Of a stretch of 64,000 bases of DNA, positions 57,226 to 64,000 are shown one piece after another. Under the pieces are notes generated by a model. It saw nothing but the letters and a program-made list of their open reading frames with translations, did not search any database and was not told the DNA's origin. Source of the DNA: Lanius collurio (taxonomy: Eukaryota; Chordata; Aves; Passeriformes; Laniidae); contig JACBWW010000018.1 in assembly GCA_020086605.1 (NCBI GenBank), forward strand, positions 17,657,220 to 17,721,219. The letters are read 5' to 3'. The translations under genes and the position numbers were made by a program. Positions within the stretch are counted from its first letter, which is position 1, and each line of letters starts with the position of its first letter.

Positions 57226-58389
57226 GCAGTAACCCTGCAAAAGCTTTTTTTTTCTTTTGCTTTTAATGGAAAACCTGCATGAAGAACACAGCATTTGCCC
57301 ATTTCTGAAATTGCAGCCCATCAGCAATAAAAGCACTATTTTTAGCAAGCTCAATATAAAATCTCATTGGCCATGGCTACAAAATCATCTCTCATTATCT
57401 CATCATCATTTAAGATTTCAATGCAGGTTTTTTATGGTACATTTCCAAATTCCATCTGGATTGACTGGGTTTCAAATGGCTGAAACAACATGATATTACT
57501 TCAGGATGCATTCTCTTCTAACTGAATCAACCCAAAGCACTTACAGATGTTACTCAGTCTCTAGGTAGGTAGGTTGGTATTTTGCAGGCTTTTGAAGGTA
57601 GGAGAAGGCACCAAAAGACTTGAAGGAACTACCACCTTCACTCAAAAAGTTAAACAGGGATTAATATATCATTAAATCTTTACCATCAGGAAGATATTGC
57701 TACATCATAAGGAAAAGACAGTCAAGGAGTGTACTTCCTGCAGAAGACAATTTTACAGCACAGAACTGAACAGTAGATAGAAGGAATAAATGCACCCATA
57801 TCCTTGATAAAACACCTACATTTTGAAAGTACTTCATACTGAGTGTCAGGACTTTTGATCTATTCCATACATATTTTACTGATTAAATGAATGCCATATT
57901 AATCTTTTCTAAACAACCGTGCAATATCCATCTGTTTGAATGATTTCTCAAGAAGAAGATTAGAGATTTTAGTGCCTGATTCACACATGTTACTGAAGGA
58001 ATTACCCTGGCAAGTTGAAGCAAGTGTAGAATTGCCAGCCAGGCTGAAGGAAGGAGGCTGGTTTAGACCTCACTCTCAGAGGCCCAATAACACCACCACT
58101 GTGATTCATTTGTTACTTTCACAAACACTGATTAATTCCTTTCCCACATGCAACAGTGATGAATAAAGCATCAGCAAATCTCAATTTCCAGGGAATCTAA
58201 ATTCTGCCTAAGATCCCAGCCAGGTGTTTCCCACAGTTAGGCACCCCTGACCCAGAGGTGTTCAGCAGGGAGCATCACACTCACGGGGTGCTGGGCAGCA
58301 GTGGGGCCAAAACCTGTCCTCATGGATGAACCCAACTTTAACCTGGATCATTCTCCAAACTGGGCACTGTGATTGAAATCACTGAAATC
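57226..58389. other. Non-coding stretch, nothing recognised
   Basis: A (TAGG)3 unit lies at 57562-57573. No gene or repeat family. Confidence 0.55.
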
Positions 58390-58400
58390 TTATCTTATCT
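58390..58400 (-). promoter_or_regulatory. Tandem GATA motifs
   Basis: TTATCT at 58390-58395 and 58395-58400 share one base, giving two AGATAA sites on the minus strand in 11 bases. Two GATA proteins could hardly bind both at once. Confidence 0.3.
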
Positions 58401-60594
58401 AATCTGCAACCATTATATACCTCAGTGAAACACAGGGATTCAGCAGAACAAAAATGCAATTACTTTGTCTTTTTCAAGGGAAAAGGCCTTGCATAGATTT
58501 TAGTGCTTTGTAGAACTCCTTTTGCCAAAATCTGTGCAGGACTAATGACATATGGTATCTTTCCTAGATTTGTGAGTTGAAAAGCGAAGGAGAAGACCCC
58601 TTTCATTACAGCATAATAGCATGGCTGCAATAGTTCAATAGCTGTAATGAAATATGACAGCCCATGTCTGCTTCCGGGGATGTTTCCAGCCAGTGTCTGA
58701 ATTGCACACTTTGGAACACGTGTTAAGTCACAACTAAATGCAAAGTTCCTATACAACTGGGGGGAGGGGGATCATCTTAATTTTTGTGTTTTGTAATGAT
58801 CTGCCATTTTCAGATCACCACTTTCCACAAAACGTTGTAAATGGTTACTTCTTCTAAAATAAATATGGTTTTTCCCGTATAGTCTTGGGATAGTTAAAAG
58901 ATTTCCCTGAGACCTGGCCTTGTAATCTGTGGCAATAATCATTATATTTAAATAAAGAGCAGGTCATGCAGTTAAAGTTGAAGGGCAAAAGACAAGAAAG
59001 AATAAAAAGACAAAAAAAGCAGTATGCATGTGTCTCCTGTCCAACTGGAGAGTCTGAGCTTAGATCTGGCTGCTGAAACATGTCTTTAGGTGTGTTTCTT
59101 ATGCATGTAAAATGCAAATATACATGGTGTACTGCAGTTTAAAAGTATACACATGTATCAAATACCAAAATTCAAATCAGCATCCTCTTCTCTGTATCCT
59201 GAATTTAGATCCTGTTCATCCAACTGGTTCAGCTTACACAGATTTACAATACTTTCTTCATACCAGCCAAGGCTTCTGACTATGAGTGACCAGTTTGTTT
59301 TACATTGAACCACTTGCCTTGGTATTTAAATATCATGACCCAGGTCAACCAAAAGGCACAAAATTTTCTTACTACTCCTAAGACCTACAATGACAGATTC
59401 TCTTTGGATAATATCTGCTTGAAAACTACAATGGTGAAAAATTCCCCACCTTCATTAAATGAAAGCTCAGACTGTCGTGTTAGCACATGACTCCAGATGC
59501 TGTGACTTGAAGAGAAATATTAAGTATTTCTATAAACTCAGAGAGAAAAATACCCACAGTTGATGACACTGACTGTGCACCCACTGGTGCCTTTGTACAG
59601 GCAAAAATCCACCTCAAGCCTCATGCAGACATATGAGATAAATCCTGCAGAAACAGAACAGGGTTGTATGTCATGAAAGACAAAGCCAACTCCTTTGGCT
59701 CCCAAAACACTGGGTCAGAGCCCAGAATTGATGCTTCCTGGTGAAGAAGTGAAAATGTTAAACAAACAAACAAACAAATGCCCTATAGATCAGCAGGGCT
59801 GCTGTAAGTTAACACATTTCAAATTGCTTGAAAGCAATGGGGCTCTTCCATGTTCCAAGCAGACCCTACACACAGAGTGGACAGAGTCCAAATTCAACCA
59901 TTTGCCAGCCTTCACCTTCACTGTTAACTTTAATTAACAATACTTCATCTAGTATTTCTCAAAAGTTGATTTTCTTAAAAAAAAAAAAAATCTCTTTGCC
60001 CTCATTTTTTCCTCTCTCCACTCAAACCTTCTTAATACTCCTGTGGTGGCACTAATAGGAGTCCATAATCTGACACATAGTGAGTCATCACAAAGAAACA
60101 GAAAACCTTGCTTCCCTATGCAGAAGTCAAGTATCTGCTCCTTTGTAAGGTCACTGCAAAAAGGTCTATGTTCAGCTTAATTCCTCTCTTTACTGCCATG
60201 TTATAAAAATTGGAGTGCTTCAAAATGAATATATAAATACAAGGTGCACAAACAGAAGTCACATAAACAGAAAGCATATGGCTGGCTGCATTTTTCATTG
60301 CAAAGTCCACACCAGCTGACCAAAAGTTCTAGGACTGTAGTAATTTTTCCAAACTTGTTAACAAATACTTTGACATTGTTCTGTGCCTGGATCTGTGATT
60401 TGACTATAAAAAGAAGAGGGCCTTGAGCAATTTGGCTTCGCACTTACACTGTAAAATGTACTTCAAGTTGAACACAGAAAGTGAAATTAGACAAGAACTA
60501 TACAATTTAGAAATAACTTGTACAAATACATTGAAATGCAAGCTCTGGAAAATGCAAACAAACTACATATCATTTTAACCATTATCGTACTAAT
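58401..60594. other. Non-coding stretch with simple repeats
   Basis: Contains G6-A-G5 at 58759-58770, an (AAAC)n repeat at 59760-59778 and A14 at 59977-59990. Frames stay below 100 codons and none is recognised. Confidence 0.55.
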
Positions 60595-60625
60595 AGGGTC
60601 AAATTCTAATCTCAGTGACCTGGGT
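60595..60625. repeat. Possible amniote palindromic repeat edge
   Basis: AGGGTCAAATTCTAATCTCA at 60595-60614 then GTGACCTGGG resembles a GGGTCAAATTCTGATCTCAGTTACACTGG edge. Only one arm remains. Confidence 0.35.
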
Positions 60626-62705
60626 CCGTCTGCTTTGATCTCTTAAAGGATTGTACACATCTGCCTAACAATGGACTCAGTAATTATATGTTAGCTGTGA
60701 GCAAAATTAGTCACAGTGAAAACAAACACCTGTGCTGTTCTCAACTTATGGCTCACAAATTCAAAAGTATTTTACATCTTTTAGTGTGGATTCTAAACTT
60801 CCTGCAAATTTGGAGTGAAAGTGCTGAAGACAATGGGGATTTCTATTGTTGTAATGAAGGACAGAGTCTGTCCACAGAGATATATTTTTAATAAAATCTT
60901 CAAACAGTCATTTTAAGTGAATTTCACAATGTCTTTACTCAAAAATGAGCTGTTCACTAACTGAAAGTAACAATCTAAAAGAAAAGTTAAGGGATAAAAA
61001 AAAAGGTTGAAACTGTAGGGACTGGGATATTTAATCATTGATAGCACTGACTGAATTGTAAAGAGGCTCAAAAGAAGGTGTATGTGAATGGAGATGTCAG
61101 ATTAGCTTTCCTACTGGTTGGGATTTCAATAACCGACAGTAGATAAGATACAATTAGTATTCATATATTGAGGCCAGAGATTTGGAACCAGTTTTCAAAG
61201 TATTGTCTAGCCTTGAAAAAGCATGAGCTGCTTTATTAAATTTTTACAAAATATGTATTTTAATAAAATGCACTTCACTTCACAAGAGAAGGAAAAGTGC
61301 TGGATGATTGTCTTAATGTTTCAAACACCAGAAAACCAGCTGAGAAGCAAATGATTTTTGAGAGTCTTGGAAACTGCACAACTGATCTATCAAGACTTCC
61401 ACTGTACTTGAAAGGTCTATGGGTCACAACTGCAGGAAGTCACATTTTGAGACCCAGCTATGAAGTTATTCGAATGGCCCCAAGATATATCCCACATCAA
61501 ATGGCTGACCTCCTGCACTTGCATACTGCAGGTCAGCTTACATTTTTTAGCCAGAGGCTCTTGCTGATTCCCTTTCATAACACCCTGGAACAAAGAAACA
61601 CACTCTCAACTTTCTGGGAAGCCTCCCTGGGTTACCTAGAACTCAGCTTGGCAGAACCGAGCACAGCAGCTCTTACAAACCAGTGCATCCCTTTCAAAGG
61701 GAGGCAATAACAGGGTACATGCAAATGCTGCTTCCCAGTTTTTATGGAGACCACTCAAAACAATTTCTCCAAGTGGAGTTTCTGATTGCCTTTAAGCACT
61801 TCTGTCCCAAACTCTGCATTGCAAAAACATTTCTGATTATTTGCCTCTGAAGAAGTAAAATGATGACTTGCATAAACACTTTCTTGTCTCAGGTCACCCT
61901 TAAGTCCTTTGCAGGAGGTCTGAAATAGTCTTACCAGCACATCTTGCAGTAACACAGTGAGCTTTCTACAGACAAACAATCCAATATGTGAAATTTCTGA
62001 TAAAATAGAAAACTCTGCTGCTAAATGTCATGCACGCCATAGAGTAAATCAATTAGAAGTAATTATTCAAATGTTAGAGCTTCATTTACTTTTCAAATTT
62101 CTTTGGTCTATTCAGAAATGTTCACTACAGTGAAAAATGATACTGGAAGTTTATGCAGCATACAATTGATGAAAAATTACAGAATTAAAAAAAACAAACA
62201 AACTATAGAACAACTAAGGTTGCCTCCCACTTGTGCACTGTATCACTGCTGTATCTGTGGTTTAGCTACATTAATGTGGGACAACATTCTCCAGTCTGAC
62301 ATCCACAGAACTGGATACTTGCAGAGCACTGGATTCTACAACATAAGAAAATATCACAAGCAGTTTAAAACAGTCATTGATATTATTATTCATTTATACT
62401 GTTCATTAGTATTCTCTTGTATTAATTTCAGTCTACATTAAACAATTTTTTGCTTCTAAAATGAAAACATAATAAATTTAACAGCTGAGAACAGAACAGT
62501 AAAATGTGTCATCAAATACAGAAAATGTGAATATATAAAGATCATGTCTCCAAAGATTTCAAAAGTCCACAGCCTGGTTGATTTTTTTTGTTTAGTAGAA
62601 AGAATAAACTTTGTTCTTTTTTTTTTCCTAATTTTTTGTTTGTTTGGTATGAGATTATGTAGTCTGTATCTAATATACTAAAACTTGACAGTTTAGTATT
62701 CACAT
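60626..62705. other. Non-coding stretch, nothing recognised
   Basis: Two frames of 137 (61297-61710) and 112 (62103-62441) codons are unrecognised. A T10 run is at 62617-62626. Confidence 0.55.
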
Positions 62706-63952
62706 TTTAGAGCCATCTACTCTCTTACTTGAGTCAGATTTAAAGAAAAAAAAAATAAACAATAAAAGGGACGAATTCAACAAGTAGAACAAAAAGTAAA
62801 ATAAAAGCTACCAAGAAAGACACAAACCCAAAACACCAGAGAAACTGTAGATACTAAACTTGCATTCAGAAAAAACCTGTTTTATAAGGCATTAAAATAT
62901 TGCCTCCTAAAGGGAAACAAAACCAATACACAAGAAAATTATTTGGATCTAATTTTCACTCCTTCTATTCTGCATGAAAATTAGCTAAATTGCTACAGAA
63001 TTACAAAGACACTACAGCACGAAAGAGCTTGGCTTTCCTCTATTTCATATAAATGGACTGATATGAAGATAAGTTGTATTTCCTGTGAGTTTGTTACTTT
63101 GATTTTTCTCTTACATAGGGCAGTTATGAACAAACTGAATTTATCTCCTCTGGCCCTTAGCAAGGACATGTACAGGGAAAGTACCTCTCCTGAAGCACTG
63201 GATATTTGTAACTGGGCTGTTGTTTATCCCACTGGAAAACTTTAAGTTCACTTTTCAAATGTAAATTTTTCACTTTGGGATTGGTGCTTTGTTTTGGTTT
63301 GGTTTTTTTTCTCAAATCAAAAGTCAAAAAGGTCATGGCAGTGCAGTTTAGAAGACCTTGCTTTATCCAGCTCCCCGGGGCTGCTTCCAACCTCAGGGAC
63401 TCCAGAGCACCTTCCTAAAGGATATGGCAGCTGACTTCAGAGATGGCTTTGTCCCCTTCTGGAGGTCATCATTTCAACAGTGAAAAAGCACCAACTTCCA
63501 TGACAGCAAAATAAAGCCCAACACAGAACCCTCAGGTTCCCCATCAGGGAAGGCATTTGCCAAATACAGAGACGTTAAAGCAGCCCTGCAAGCTGAGTCC
63601 AATCATTGGGAGGAGTTGCCAATTCAAATTATTAACCCATCACCAACATTTGCTTGAAAAGTGTTTGTTATCCAAATGCTGCTTGAAAACATCAGGTTTT
63701 TATCATCAAAGGCTTGGGGAAAAAAGCCACAAGTGTGCAGATTTAGTGAAGATAATGTTGGTGGCACTGTAGTGCTGCTTGTAAACACCTTGTCCCTGAG
63801 GAGAGACTGCACCAGGCAGCTCCCAGCAGAAGCAGTGCACTTCCTGCCACAGGGACATCCTCCAGTGAGCATCCAGGGAACCACACTACTGGGAACTGTT
63901 TGCATATATCAAACAAGAAAATTTTTTCTGGTTATTTCAAGCTGTTAAAAGG
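62706..63952. other. Non-coding stretch, nothing firm
   Basis: A partial reverse CTCF-like core GCCATCTACT sits at 62712-62721 and A10 at 62746-62755. Frames at 63557-63948 (71-95 codons) overlap on both strands and are unrecognised. Confidence 0.5.
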
Positions 63953-63967
63953 AAAAAAAAAAAAAAA
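63953..63967 (+). repeat. Poly-A tract (15 A)
   Basis: Uninterrupted A15 close to the window edge. No retroposed body recognised upstream. Confidence 0.9.
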
Positions 63968-64000
63968 GAACAAAAATCAGCCTGTGCTCCCACCTACCCT

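Noticed and set aside
58904..58914. TCCCTGAGACC, the first 11 bases of miR-125
   Set aside because: The match stops there and no hairpin precursor is apparent around it.
1..64000. CRISPR arrays, phage, plasmid or endogenous-retrovirus structures
   Set aside because: No regularly spaced repeats, no LTR pair, no retroviral reading frames and no bacterial gene layout were seen.

Overview
This window reads as non-coding vertebrate nuclear DNA, most probably from a bird. The bird call rests mainly on one short fragment at 6346-6400 that matches the 3' end of the avian CR1 LINE in reverse orientation. Supporting signs are the lack of dense young SINEs, the scattered short A-rich and G/T-rich tracts, and strong CpG depletion broken by a few CpG-retaining patches. 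Base composition looks A+T rich, about 60% by eye. I cannot name the species or chromosome.

I find no protein-coding gene, tRNA, rRNA or recognisable microRNA. The longest open frames are 161-162 codons. At about 60% A+T a stop falls roughly every 16 codons, so six frames over 64 kb should give chance maxima near 140-160 codons. None of the translations resembles a family I know. The window is best described as a gene desert or the inside of a very large intron. Exons too short to recognise by eye cannot be excluded.

Layout. 0-6 kb: a MIR-like SINE relic, a conserved-looking block with a G-rich tract and a MEF2-type site inside a perfect inverted repeat, and a cluster of CAGGTA motifs. 6-10 kb: the CR1 fragment, a small hairpin with direct repeats, then plain sequence. 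10.3-11.6 kb: two relics of an old amniote palindromic repeat flanking a CpG-retaining block with a near-consensus CTCF site. 11.6-20 kb: mostly featureless, with one homeodomain/NKX-type block. 20.15-21.7 kb: the most striking block, combining an octamer site, two CpG-rich patches and an X-box-like palindrome. 21.7-30 kb: old repeat relics, a GATA motif cluster, a reverse MIR relic, a G/T-rich tract and a CpG-rich patch. 30-44 kb: largely plain, with SINE relics near 37.4 and 38.9 kb and one unresolved base at 41894. 44-53 kb: three further regulatory-looking blocks. 53-64 kb: a clear 56-bp palindromic repeat, a SINE/LINE-tail relic, a long pyrimidine tract and poly-A tracts.

The likely function, if any, is long-range gene regulation: several candidate enhancers, one candidate CTCF boundary site, and a background of decayed amniote-age repeats. 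All regulatory calls are motif-based inferences made by eye. I found nothing that qualifies as a new biological system; the closest are the 10.6-11.0 kb and 20.15-21.7 kb blocks.
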